Positions 1-5,834 of a stretch of DNA of 6,558 bases are shown here, piece by piece. Positions within the stretch are counted from its first letter, which is position 1. Every line of letters starts with the position of its first letter. This stretch comes from an uncultured Collinsella sp. (GTDB lineage: Bacteria > Actinomycetota > Coriobacteriia > Coriobacteriales > Coriobacteriaceae), in the NCBI GenBank assembly GCA_900550785.1, contig URTL01000109.1, forward strand, positions 1 through 6,558, read 5' to 3'. A program made the translations under genes and the position numbers. The notes beneath the pieces are model-generated. The model ran no database searches, was not told where the DNA came from, and saw nothing but the letters and a program-made list of their open reading frames with translations.

Positions 1-65
1 CTTATCGGTCGATGATTTCAATCCTGCGGCTAGCCGATGTTCTTCGCAAATAAATGAGGCTTATA

Positions 66-173
66 GGACAAAATGTGTGTCTACTTTAGGGGCATCGGCG
101 CAGGTCGATGCCCCTTTTTCAGCCGTTTAAATTCCGTGCCCGCTTTTAACCGCTCGGACAGAATGTGTGTCCG
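66..173. repeat. Two copies of a GGACA-N7-TGTC(C/T) dyad
   Basis: Positions 66-82 and 156-172 carry nearly the same 17-bp sequence: GGACA, then (A/G)AATGTG, then TGTC(T/C). The second copy is a perfect 5-bp inverted repeat around 7 bp; the first has one mismatch in the last base. A related dyad with an 8-bp spacer lies at 5887-5904, in the leader of the phosphoesterase operon. The copies flank the terminator at 88-119. They could be sites for a dimeric DNA-binding protein, such as one of the ribbon-helix-helix proteins encoded here, or simply a small duplication. No function is shown. Confidence 0.4.
88..119 (+). terminator. Rho-independent terminator
   Basis: A 9-bp GC-rich stem (GGGGCATCG at 89-97 with CGATGCCCC at 106-114, extended by an A-T pair at 88/115) encloses an 8-nt loop and is followed at once by TTTTT at 115-119. 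This is the classic intrinsic terminator form and reads on the plus strand only, since the other strand lacks a T run. It should end a transcript that enters from the left of the window. If the molecule is circular, that transcript could come from the structured region at the right end. Confidence 0.8.
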
Positions 174-269
174 GTTGCCTATCGTTCCCGCAGGTGGATA
201 ACCTTTTCCGGAACCGTTAAACACCCTTTCGGAAGAGGTGCCCATGAAGGCCTTGATGGCCCGTGCGAG

Positions 270-362
270 CTAATTCTTAAAAGCATCAACCTTCTCAACT
301 GCGGCAGATCGGTCTGCTATCTCGCGTTCGAGTCGTTGAACGATTTCCTGTGTGTTGCTCAT
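270..362 (-). CDS. Possible 30-residue helical peptide
   Basis: An ATG at 362 opens 30 codons ending in TAG at 270-272. The peptide starts MSNTQEIVQRLEREIAD and continues as one charged, probably helical stretch with coiled-coil-like spacing of hydrophobic residues. Upstream on the minus strand there is a purine-rich GGGAAAGGAAT about 4 nt before the ATG, and a TATATT that could be a -10 box (392-397), although no good -35 box accompanies it. It matches no family I recognise. It stands alone between non-coding stretches. It may be a real small protein, a leader peptide, a relic of a longer gene, or chance. The ribosome site and codon composition are the only support. Confidence 0.3.
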   Translation of the reverse strand: MSNTQEIVQRLEREIADRSAAVEKVDAFKN

Positions 363-540
363 GCTATTCCTTTCCCTCGGGTGTTCTGCCTAATATATCG
401 CCCCGTGCGGACACGATTCTCACCTAAGGAATGGCAATAGTGTGTTCATAAACACGCAGATAGACGACTTAACAGGATTCGATTTACGGGGCGATTGAAC
501 CTGTGGTGGTGCGGATGCCCCGACCCGCGCCATGACTTAA

Positions 541-578
541 CCGCCGTTATGTTAGCGACATGTCTAACATAACGGCGG
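541..578. repeat. Perfect 15-bp inverted repeat with 8-bp spacer
   Basis: CCGCCGTTATGTTAG at 541-555 is exactly reverse-complementary to 564-578, with the asymmetric 8-bp spacer CGACATGT between. It lies 53 bp beyond the antitoxin stop codon, so it could form a hairpin ending the toxin-antitoxin transcript. However, no T run follows on the minus strand (TTAAGTCA), so it is not a standard intrinsic terminator. The layout of long arms and an 8-bp asymmetric centre resembles tyrosine-recombinase sites of the loxP kind, but no tyrosine recombinase is encoded in the window. The bases from 363 to 540 contain only a weak GTGTT-CATA-AACAC dyad (442-455) and no gene I can support. Confidence 0.6.
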
Positions 579-631
579 CGCAGGCCGCTCACTCCCTGCG
601 GCAACGCCGATTCCGGGAAGGCGCGCCGGGG

Positions 632-913
632 CTATGCCGACCTGAGTATCCTCTCGGCCTTCTCGATCGCGGCCGAGCGCAGAAACTCCGACTTCCGCAT
701 CCCGCACGCGGCGGCCGCCCTCTCGATGAGGTCGGCGCCCGTCTTCGGGCACTTGAAAGACAGGTTTGCGTTGGCCTCAACCTCGGAAAGCCTGGGGCGG
801 CCGACTCGGAGGTTCACCAGGCTCCCCTCCCAGGAGTCGGATTCGTATTCCGCGCACTCGCGCTCGATGTCCTCATCCGTGATAACGGATCCGTTTGCAA
901 GCCTATATTCCAT
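632..913 (-). CDS. Ribbon-helix-helix antitoxin
   Basis: This 93-residue protein is the probable antitoxin and autorepressor of the toxin encoded just upstream. Residues 1-45 form an acidic N-terminal region (EYRLANG, then TDEDIERECAEYE, SWEG and VGRPRLS), a pattern I know from small actinobacterial antitoxins. Residues 48-90 look like a ribbon-helix-helix DNA-binding fold: a strand (NANLSFKCP), a helix (GADLIERAAAACG) and a second helix (RKSEFLRSAAIEKAERIL). The start at 913 is set by TGATG, where the toxin stop and this ATG share one base, and by GGAGAGG 6 nt upstream. Frames extending further upstream run inside the toxin gene and are shadows. It should bind the palindrome at 1198-1233 alone or with the toxin. 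The role is inferred from family and context. Confidence 0.75.
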   Translation of the reverse strand: MEYRLANGSVITDEDIERECAEYESDSWEGSLVNLRVGRPRLSEVEANANLSFKCPKTGADLIERAAAACGMRKSEFLRSAAIEKAERILRSA

Positions 914-1179
914 CAGTAACCTCTCCTTCTCGCGTTCTCGATCTCCCTCAGCGTCTTCTTGCTCGGCGGCGTCATGGCGTGGTAGACGAGCCACGCGCCG
1001 TCGGCCAGGAGGACACCGACCATCTCGATGTACCGGCCTTGCGGGTCGTAGCCCGTCCGCATCTCGCGCTCCCCGGGTATGCGGACGGCTGCGAAGCAGT
1101 AGCTCTCCCACGCCGCCTCGACATCACCGTCATCTAGCTCGGGGTGCCGCTCGTGAACTCTCTGGTGTATCCGGACCAT
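913..1179 (-). CDS. BrnT/RelE-like toxin of a TA pair
   Basis: An 88-residue basic protein resembling small actinobacterial toxins of the BrnT/RelE-like superfamily, whose characterised members cleave RNA. The family signal is an early RIHQRVHERHPEL segment (residues 3-15), a central GYDPQGRYIEMVGV strand pair (43-56), and the C-terminal YHAMTPPSKKTLREI (66-80), a hallmark I recognise from this group. The ATG at 1179 has GGAGG close upstream. A longer reading up to 1245 would translate the operator palindrome and is unlikely. The toxin gene precedes the antitoxin and overlaps it by one base, so the antitoxin is probably translated by coupling. The RNase activity itself is inference. Confidence 0.72.
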   Translation of the reverse strand: MVRIHQRVHERHPELDDGDVEAAWESYCFAAVRIPGEREMRTGYDPQGRYIEMVGVLLADGAWLVYHAMTPPSKKTLREIENARRRGY

Positions 1180-1197
1180 GAGCCTCCAATCTTTACG

Positions 1198-1233
1198 ATA
1201 GTATTCTACTACTATTTGGTAGTAGAATACTAT
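1198..1233. promoter_or_regulatory. Palindromic operator of the TA operon
   Basis: ATAGTATTCTACTAC at 1198-1212 is exactly reverse-complementary to 1219-1233, with a 6-bp centre. It ends 18 bp upstream of the toxin ATG and covers the AT-rich stretch where the minus-strand promoter must lie; TACTAT is a possible -10 box. This is where autoregulated toxin-antitoxin operons bind their ribbon-helix-helix repressor. The arms contain repeated TAGTA units, which could be half-sites for several dimers. Confidence 0.7.
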
Positions 1234-1282
1234 CCGTCCCAACATATTCCATTAGCCGTTCGTCCCAAAACGTATGCCTCTG

Positions 1283-1367
1283 GGCACTCGAAAATCGAAC
1301 CCTCGATGCCATGAATGTCGAGTGCCAAAACCCAGTGCCAAAACCTCGCCTTTAATTCCCATGGGAA
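1283..1367. repeat. Repeats before the recombinase gene; possible res-like site
   Basis: Three short repeat structures lie between the TA operator and the recombinase start. GGCACTCGA (1283-1291) is inverted at 1318-1326. AGTGCCAAAACC occurs at 1321-1332 and again at 1334-1345, a 13-bp tandem step. TTCCCATGGGAA (1356-1367) is a perfect 12-bp palindrome ending 16 bp before the Shine-Dalgarno. Serine resolvases usually act at a site beside their own gene made of inverted half-sites, and this stretch is the natural candidate. Some of these repeats could instead be operators controlling the gene. Confidence 0.4.
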
Positions 1368-1395
1368 AATCAAACTACGAGGCAGGAGGCTAAAA

Positions 1396-1980
1396 ATGAC
1401 ACGATATGGATATGCCCGCGTGAGCACAAAGGACCAGAAGCTCGACCGCCAAATCGAGGCATTGGTCAACGCTGGCGTGGCCTATGAGCGCATCTTCAAA
1501 GACAAGGAGACTGGCGCACGCGAGGGCGACCGCACGCAACAGAAAAAGTTGTTCAAAAAGATGAAGCGCGGCGATGAAGTGGTGGTCGAGTCCTGGGAGC
1601 GCCTGACCAGATCGACGAGGCAGCTGCTGAACTATGACCTGATGTTCAGAAACTTAGGAGTGAAGCTCATATCACTGAAGCAACCCGTTGACCTCGATAC
1701 TGCATTCGGCCGTTTCGTGCTGGGCACCCATGCCTGCACCGCCGAGCTCGAGCGCGACCTGATCAGGCAGCGCCAGGCCGAGGGTATCGCCGTCAAACGG
1801 AGCCGCGGTGGCAACGTCGGGGGCCGCCCGCGCATCGCGGACGTCAAGGCCGACGCTGCCGTGAAGCTCTACCTCGCCCGTGAGACGCCAATTCCCGACA
1901 TCTGCGCCGCAACAGGTATCTCGAAATCGACCCTGTACCGCGTGCTCCGCGAGCGCGGGTTAGTGGGCGTCAGAAGATAA
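1396..1980 (+). CDS. Serine recombinase (resolvase/invertase family)
   Basis: A 194-residue small serine recombinase, the usual length for TnpR/Hin-type enzymes. These break and rejoin DNA through a covalent phosphoserine to resolve multimers or cointegrates, or to invert segments. The N-terminal catalytic domain has YARVSTKDQ with nucleophile Ser10 and Arg8, the ERLTRSTR segment (68-75; active-site arginines near 69 and 72), and the long helix AELERDLIRQRQAEG (116-130). GGNVGGRPR (138-146) is the linker arm, and TPIPDICAATGISKSTLYRVL (164-184) is the helix-turn-helix. The start is fixed by AGGAGG at 1384-1389, 6 nt before the ATG; the upstream extension to 1315 has no such site. It lies divergent from the TA operon. 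Plasmid multimer resolution is the likely role, but an invertase cannot be excluded. Confidence 0.9.
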   Translation: MTRYGYARVSTKDQKLDRQIEALVNAGVAYERIFKDKETGAREGDRTQQKKLFKKMKRGDEVVVESWERLTRSTRQLLNYDLMFRNLGVKLISLKQPVDLDTAFGRFVLGTHACTAELERDLIRQRQAEGIAVKRSRGGNVGGRPRIADVKADAAVKLYLARETPIPDICAATGISKSTLYRVLRERGLVGVRR

Positions 1981-1983
1981 ATC

Positions 1984-2009
1984 AGAGTGCGCTACTATAT
2001 AAGAGTGCG
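1984..2009. promoter_or_regulatory. AGAGTGCG direct repeats around TATATAA
   Basis: AGAGTGCG occurs at 1984-1991 and again at 2002-2009, an 18-bp step, with TATATAA (1996-2002) between. This may hold the promoter and operator for the plus-strand cluster beginning at 2169, but I see no good -35 box. The rest of the gap to 2168 holds a small palindrome GCCGTACGGC (2119-2128) and no gene. Confidence 0.25.
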
Positions 2010-2168
2010 GTATTTCTCCAATTGAAACCCTGCGTGAACGCATGACTTGAGACGCCTTTTTAGAACTCACCGATCGCAGGACGAACACAACTCAACAGCG
2101 GCCGCGTATTTGTTCCCAGCCGTACGGCGTGGCGGAGCCATGCCCGTTGTTGATTGGAGTGCCGCATC

Positions 2169-2861
2169 ATGGCCGAAAACCAAATCCAGTCCGAAAAGAA
2201 AATGACCAGTCTGAATGTCTCATCGGAGACCCGTGACGCCATAAAGGACATCAGCACGAGCCTTGGCCTCTCGCAGGCCGATACCGTCGCCCGCTTGGTC
2301 GACGGCTACCACCCTAACGCCACTCCCGGCGTGAAGGCTGCGCTCGACGCATCGGCCGTCCTCGATGAGGCGGTCGAGCGGGTCAAGCGCATCATCGTGG
2401 GCGCTGCCGAAGCCGCCGCGATGGAGGCTCGTGCTGCCCGCGAGGACGCCGACGCCGCCAAGAAAAGTGCAACGGAACAGATTCAGAGCATCAAATCTAA
2501 TTGCGTCGAGCAGGTCGCCGCCATCAAAGAGAAATTCGAGCTGGATACTGCGAGCTTGGAGATTGAGAACGATGAGCTCCACGCCACCGTCGCCGATTAC
2601 CTCTCGCAGCTCAAGAAGCTCGATTCCGAGAACAATCAGCTTTTGGCAGAATCAGCCGCAAAAGACGATCGAATTGAAAGCATGAGGGGCGCGGTCGACG
2701 CCGCGGCCAAGGCTCAGGCCGATCTCAACGTCTCCCTCCTCGCCCAGCGTGACCTGATGGCCGAGGTCGCCGCCCTCAAGGACTGCCTCGCCGCCTCCGA
2801 GCAGCGGTCGGCCGTGGCCGAGGCCAAGGTCGAGGTCATGACCCAGACGAGGGGCGTGTAG
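2169..2861 (+). CDS. RHH and coiled-coil protein, KfrA-like architecture
   Basis: A 230-residue acidic, alanine- and glutamate-rich protein. Residues 12-46 (MTSLNVSSETRDAIKDIS, then LGLSQADTVARLVDGY) look like a ribbon-helix-helix or short helical DNA-binding module. From about residue 60 to 225 it is nearly continuous coiled coil with few prolines or glycines. This layout, a small DNA-binding head on a long coiled-coil tail, is that of the KfrA-type plasmid proteins linked to partition and autoregulation; I claim similarity of architecture, not homology. The ATG at 2169 has GGAG about 9 nt upstream. A TTG at 2154 would overlap that site. The next gene follows after 2 bp, so they are probably co-transcribed. 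Alternatives are a scaffold or a regulator of the membrane proteins downstream. Confidence 0.6.
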   Translation: MAENQIQSEKKMTSLNVSSETRDAIKDISTSLGLSQADTVARLVDGYHPNATPGVKAALDASAVLDEAVERVKRIIVGAAEAAAMEARAAREDADAAKKSATEQIQSIKSNCVEQVAAIKEKFELDTASLEIENDELHATVADYLSQLKKLDSENNQLLAESAAKDDRIESMRGAVDAAAKAQADLNVSLLAQRDLMAEVAALKDCLAASEQRSAVAEAKVEVMTQTRGV

Positions 2862-2863
2862 AT

Positions 2864-3073
2864 ATGTCCGACAAGCTAAGGCCGTCTCGCCGTGAGTTGA
2901 TAACGGCAGGGCTAGTCGTCTTTTTGGTCACGGCACTCGTCTGGACTGTCATTGATGGTGCCGGCGCAAATGCGCTCACCATCAGCGGTGTCATCACCCG
3001 TCAAAATGCCGTCTGGGCTTCGCTTGCGGCAGTTTCAGTGGTCATGCTCATTGGGGCTTGGCTGTTTGGCTGA
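2864..3073 (+). CDS. Small two-span membrane protein
   Basis: A 69-residue protein of no recognised family. A basic N-terminus (KLRPSRRE) is followed by a hydrophobic helix at about 12-30, a short polar loop (DGAGANALTISGVITRQNA) and a second helix at about 49-69 running to the end. The basic start suggests the N-terminus is cytoplasmic, placing both ends inside and the loop outside. It starts 2 bp after the preceding stop, with GAGGGG (2849-2854) inside the end of that gene as ribosome site, so the two are translated from one message. With the lipoprotein gene 34 bp downstream it suggests an envelope-associated function, but nothing more specific is visible. Confidence 0.65.
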   Translation: MSDKLRPSRRELITAGLVVFLVTALVWTVIDGAGANALTISGVITRQNAVWASLAAVSVVMLIGAWLFG

Positions 3074-3107
3074 TGGCATTCAAAAACAATTAAGTTTGGA
3101 GTGATCG

Positions 3108-3617
3108 ATGGAGCATCTCTCTGTTAAAAAGGCAATCAACCTAGCTCGGAACTTTGGGGCTGCGGGTGTTCTGGCAGCCGCCCTAGTTATGACCTCTGGG
3201 TGCAGCCAGGCAGACGATCATCAGACGGCAGTTCATGTCGCCGATTCTGATAACGCGCAGGAAGACGGGGTTTACGGCAAGATGAAGTATTCAGTCACCG
3301 GCGTCGAGGTGCATGATTCCTCGACTAGCGATGGCGGGAAGGTTGCCGTTGTTCGCTGGCACGCCATTAACAACCGATCGGCAGATTCATGCGCTGTTGG
3401 TAGCTACATCACGGCTTATCAAAATAAGCAGATGCTATCTCGCGGGTTTGCCGCCAATTTGCAGGAAGATCACTTCTCTTCGCAAGGGCTTGCGCCGGGA
3501 GGCGAATGCGACGGTGTGTCGATTTTTGACCTCAACGACATGTCTCCCATCGAAGTGAAAGTCGACGGGATGGGTGCCGGGTCGAACTCCCTCGACCAGA
3601 CTTTTGAATTGGAATAG
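3108..3617 (+). CDS. Secreted lipoprotein with DUF5067-like domain
   Basis: A 169-residue protein exported and probably lipid-anchored to the outer face of the membrane. It has a basic N-terminus, a hydrophobic stretch at about 17-28 (AAGVLAAALVMT) and a lipobox ending SGC with Cys32; the -3 residue is Thr rather than the usual Leu or Val. A polar linker (33-54) precedes a beta-rich domain (about 55-167) whose pattern YSVTGVEV, VVRWHAINNRS, YQNKQML, LAPGGECDGVSIFDLND and PIEVKV fits the DUF5067/DUF4352 immunoglobulin-like lipoproteins common in Gram-positive bacteria. Their role is unknown. GGAG (3098-3101) lies 6 nt before the ATG. It is last in the plus-strand cluster and faces the phosphoesterase operon. 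Cys78 and Cys94 (numbering approximate) could form a disulfide. Confidence 0.75.
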   Translation: MEHLSVKKAINLARNFGAAGVLAAALVMTSGCSQADDHQTAVHVADSDNAQEDGVYGKMKYSVTGVEVHDSSTSDGGKVAVVRWHAINNRSADSCAVGSYITAYQNKQMLSRGFAANLQEDHFSSQGLAPGGECDGVSIFDLNDMSPIEVKVDGMGAGSNSLDQTFELE

Positions 3618-3634
3618 TCCATATGGCGCCTAAT

Positions 3635-3675
3635 TTCTAGAAACCTTCTAGAGCGCTTCTAGAAGGTTTCTAGAA
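3635..3675. repeat. 18-bp inverted repeat of four TTCTAGA units; probable two-way terminator
   Basis: The left arm 3635-3652 is exactly reverse-complementary to 3658-3675 with GCGCT between. Inside it, TTCTAGAA or TTCTAGAG recurs at 3635, 3646, 3657 and 3668, an exact 11-bp step. It lies 17 bp after the lipoprotein stop and covers the last 28 bp of the opposing phosphoesterase gene, so a hairpin would form in either transcript. There is no T run on either side, so efficient intrinsic termination is doubtful. The regular spacing, about one helical turn, would also suit a protein-binding array. Confidence 0.6.
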
Positions 3676-4385
3676 GCGGGCGCAGTATCTTCGACCGGCA
3701 CGATGTCTCGGTAGATAAGGCGATGCCTGGCGTCACGCCACTCGTCGCCGTGGTAGTGGCCGAAGAACCAGGCTCGGCAGCCGAGTCGCCCGTCGAGCTC
3801 GCCAAGGAATCGTTGCAGCCGGTCGTCCAGATACTCGCGTTCGCGCTCCCGGCATAGTTGCTCTGCCAGGTCGGCAGGAGCCTCGTGAGTCACAACGTAG
3901 TCGACCTTCCAGCCCACGCGATCGAGCGAGGCGCGGCAGTGCCCCATCTCTTCCACGCTCGGTATCTCCTCGGGCCACCAGTTCCTCCCCTCCCTGCGAT
4001 ACTGTCTGTCGTTGCTCGCAGCACCTCCCATGGTGAGGACCGTGGTCCCCGCGATGTCGTACACCTCGCCGCGCATCAGGTGCAGCACGTGCGGTCGCGC
4101 CTCATGGACGAGGCCGCCATTCCACTCCCGCACCGGCAGCTCAGCCAGGGCGTGATGGTTCTCATGGTTGCCGTCAACGAAGCACGTGGTCCAGGGCTTC
4201 GACTCGAGCCAGTCGAGCCAGTATTTCTCGGCGTTGGACCCATCCCAGACAAAGCCGAAGTCGCCGGCCACGATCACCGCGTCATCGCGCGTCAGGGTCC
4301 GGCCCAGCGGCAAATTCTTGAAGGCAAACCGGCTGGACCCGTACTCGGCCCTGCCGTGCACGTCGCCCGTCACATAGATAGCCAT
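3648..4385 (-). CDS. Metallophosphoesterase, third in operon
   Basis: A 245-residue calcineurin-like metallophosphoesterase, about full length for its subfamily. Metal-binding motifs are complete: GDVHG (D8, H10), GDFG (D42), GNHE (N74, H75 region), VTHE (H167) and GHYH (210-212). Features of the gut-bacterial TGD-x-HG subfamily are present: FVDGNHEN, LMRGEVYD, TMGGAAS and NWWPEEIPS. Such enzymes hydrolyse phosphoester bonds with two metal ions; the substrate of this subfamily is not known to me. The ATG at 4385 overlaps the preceding stop as TGATG and the Shine-Dalgarno is weak, pointing to coupled translation; a GTG at 4400 is an alternative. It is clearly paralogous to the second gene. The C-terminal SRNLLEAL differs from the paralogue and is encoded by the inverted repeat at 3635-3675. 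Confidence 0.9.
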   Translation of the reverse strand: MAIYVTGDVHGRAEYGSSRFAFKNLPLGRTLTRDDAVIVAGDFGFVWDGSNAEKYWLDWLESKPWTTCFVDGNHENHHALAELPVREWNGGLVHEARPHVLHLMRGEVYDIAGTTVLTMGGAASNDRQYRREGRNWWPEEIPSVEEMGHCRASLDRVGWKVDYVVTHEAPADLAEQLCREREREYLDDRLQRFLGELDGRLGCRAWFFGHYHGDEWRDARHRLIYRDIVPVEDTAPASRNLLEAL

Positions 4386-5110
4386 CAGTACGCACCCCAC
4401 GGCAGGAGTTTGTCCCCGAGCCTCACGATCAGGTCATACAGCACCGTGTGCCGTTCGTCCGGATTGGCATCGCGATGGAAATGTCCGTAATACCAGCGCT
4501 TGTAGTCCAGGCGGTCCTCGAGCTCGTCGAGGAATCCGGTCAGCCGGTCCACATCAGGGCGTTCCCAGCCTGGGTCCGGGTAGAGCGTCGGCGAGAGCAT
4601 GCGCGTCGAGCAGGTATGGGTGATGACGCAGTCGACCTTCCAGCCGACCTCGTCGAGCCTTGCCCGTGCGGCATCGAAATCGCGCTCGTCCGGGAGCTCC
4701 TGAGGCCACCAGCTGGAATACGGCACGCGGTATTCCCTGTCCACGCTCGTGGCACCGCCCATGGTGAAGACCGTCTTCCCGTCGAGCTCGAAGACCTCCC
4801 CGCGCATGAGGCGGCGGATGGACGAAGTATCCGACAGGCGCTGCGTCAGCCCGCCGTACCACGGCTCCATGGGGCGCTCCGCCCAATGGTCGAAGCGCTC
4901 GTGGTTGCCGTCGACGAACAGTACCGTGTAGGGGCGCGACTCCAGCCAGGCGATGTCGGCGCATTCCTCGGCAGAGAAGTCCCACGGAAAGCCGAAGTCG
5001 CCGGCAACGATGAGATAGTCGTCGCTGGTAAGACTGTCGCCGAGCTCCCAGTCGCGGAGCTTTTGCATGTCGAGCCCACCGTGGATGTCGCCTGTCACAT
5101 AGACCGTCAT
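4385..5110 (-). CDS. Metallophosphoesterase, second in operon
   Basis: A 241-residue calcineurin-like metallophosphoesterase of the same subfamily as the third gene. It carries GDIHG (D8, H10), GDFG (D38), GNHE (N69, H70), the THT histidine (H165) and GHFH (H210, H212), so the two-metal site looks intact. Shared blocks with the third gene include IVAGDFGF, WLES-P, FVDGNHE, LMRGEV, TMGGA, WWP-E-P and VGWKVD; the sequences diverge most around residues 11-27 and 170-190, where substrate contacts may differ. The ATG at 5110 overlaps the upstream stop as ATGA, with AGAGG about 7 nt upstream inside the preceding gene. A longer open frame up to 5410 runs antisense to no signal and only shadows the first gene. 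Cytoplasmic; substrate unknown. Confidence 0.9.
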   Translation of the reverse strand: MTVYVTGDIHGGLDMQKLRDWELGDSLTSDDYLIVAGDFGFPWDFSAEECADIAWLESRPYTVLFVDGNHERFDHWAERPMEPWYGGLTQRLSDTSSIRRLMRGEVFELDGKTVFTMGGATSVDREYRVPYSSWWPQELPDERDFDAARARLDEVGWKVDCVITHTCSTRMLSPTLYPDPGWERPDVDRLTGFLDELEDRLDYKRWYYGHFHRDANPDERHTVLYDLIVRLGDKLLPWGAY

Positions 5111-5745
5111 CGGATCGCCTCTTTCCGCTTGTAAGCCGCCAGCTCGCGCTCGACCTGCCTGTCGCCGGTCTCGTTGACCCACCAGGGCCATTTCACCCGG
5201 CCGCACGGCTCGCCGACTCCGGCGAACCACTCCCTCAGCTCGTCGAGGCTCACCGGGGAGTGCCCGTTGGCATCGCAACCGACGTCGTAGCGCAGAAGGC
5301 CCTGCTTGCGGTTGAACTCGTTGTACGCGCCGCCGCTGCTGTGGATGTGCCCGTGGAGGTGCCACGATCCATGGCTCATGCCCTGCCAGTTGGCCATGGG
5401 GTAATGGCACAGGACGATCTTCTGCCCGTCGATCTTGAGCACGCAGATCGGCGGCTCCACGGTGAAGGCGCCAGCGACCGCCGGCTGGGTCCAGTCCTTG
5501 TCGTGGTTTCCCGGGACGAGGTGGATGCGCCTGCAGGCGATCCGCTTGCGCAGGGCATAGGCGTCCTGGGCGGTCATCTTGAATGAGAAATCACCCAGGA
5601 TGTAGAGTTCGTCGTCCGCGGCGACCCTGCCGTTGATGCTGTCGACGATGGCGTCGTTCATCTGCTGGATTGTGCCCCACGGCCGGTCCGTGAACTTCAG
5701 GACGTTCTCGTGCCCGAAGTGGGTGTCGCTGGTAAACCAGATCAT
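5107..5745 (-). CDS. Metallophosphoesterase, first in operon
   Basis: A 212-residue phosphoesterase of a different calcineurin-like subfamily, the SDTHFGH type widespread in phages, plasmids and bacteria. Motifs: SDTHFGH (D7, H9), LGDFSF (D52), PGNHD (N80, H81), CHYP (H114) and HGHIH (H133, H135); all metal ligands are present. After the usual core, residues 180-212 form an extra tail, first tryptophan-rich (GRVKWPWW) and then a charged helix. The ATG at 5745 has AAGGAG 8 nt upstream. A nearer ATG at 5750 would give only Met-Glu-stop, and that stop overlaps this start. It shares ATGA with the second gene, so all three are made from one message. The substrate cannot be inferred from sequence; nucleic acid ends, cyclic nucleotides and nucleotide pyrophosphates are all known for the superfamily. 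Confidence 0.9.
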   Translation of the reverse strand: MIWFTSDTHFGHENVLKFTDRPWGTIQQMNDAIVDSINGRVAADDELYILGDFSFKMTAQDAYALRKRIACRRIHLVPGNHDKDWTQPAVAGAFTVEPPICVLKIDGQKIVLCHYPMANWQGMSHGSWHLHGHIHSSGGAYNEFNRKQGLLRYDVGCDANGHSPVSLDELREWFAGVGEPCGRVKWPWWVNETGDRQVERELAAYKRKEAIR

Positions 5746-5810
5746 TCCATTGTCTCCTTGTCGCTAAAAACCGTTCTCCTTTGCGCAGTTGAGGAGACGT
5801 ATTTTGAGCG

Positions 5811-5834
5811 ACATGAGGCGTTCTGACCTCATGT
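5811..5834 (-). promoter_or_regulatory. Hairpin in the phosphoesterase operon leader
   Basis: ACATGAGG (5811-5818) is exactly reverse-complementary to 5827-5834 around an 8-nt loop. It lies within the roughly 170-nt leader expected between the promoter near 5920 and the first start at 5745. There is no T run after it, so it is not an ordinary terminator. It may be an operator, an RNA structure or chance. A possible short reading frame across this leader (5764-5919) has a start that overlaps the presumed -10 box and no ribosome site, so I do not call it a gene. Confidence 0.35.

Noticed and set aside
3..51. Possible 3' end of a gene entering from the left, stopping at TAA 49-51, 36 bp before the terminator
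   Set aside because: Only about 15 codons are visible and they match nothing. If the molecule is circular, the frame meets a TAG just before position 1, leaving a 13-codon ORF.
81..245. 54-codon minus-strand frame following the small ORF at 270-362
   Set aside because: It runs through both dyad copies and the terminator stem, has only a weak ribosome site, and the peptide resembles no family.
165..440. 91-codon plus-strand frame starting with GTG
   Set aside because: No ribosome site, cysteine-rich unstructured composition, and it runs antisense to the small ORF.
560..919. Plus-strand frame opposite the antitoxin gene
   Set aside because: It starts inside the spacer of the inverted repeat and is antisense to the convincing antitoxin; its composition is that of a GC-rich shadow frame.
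2119..2128. GCCGTACGGC palindrome
   Set aside because: A 10-bp palindrome is not unusual in GC-rich DNA and nothing else marks it as a site.
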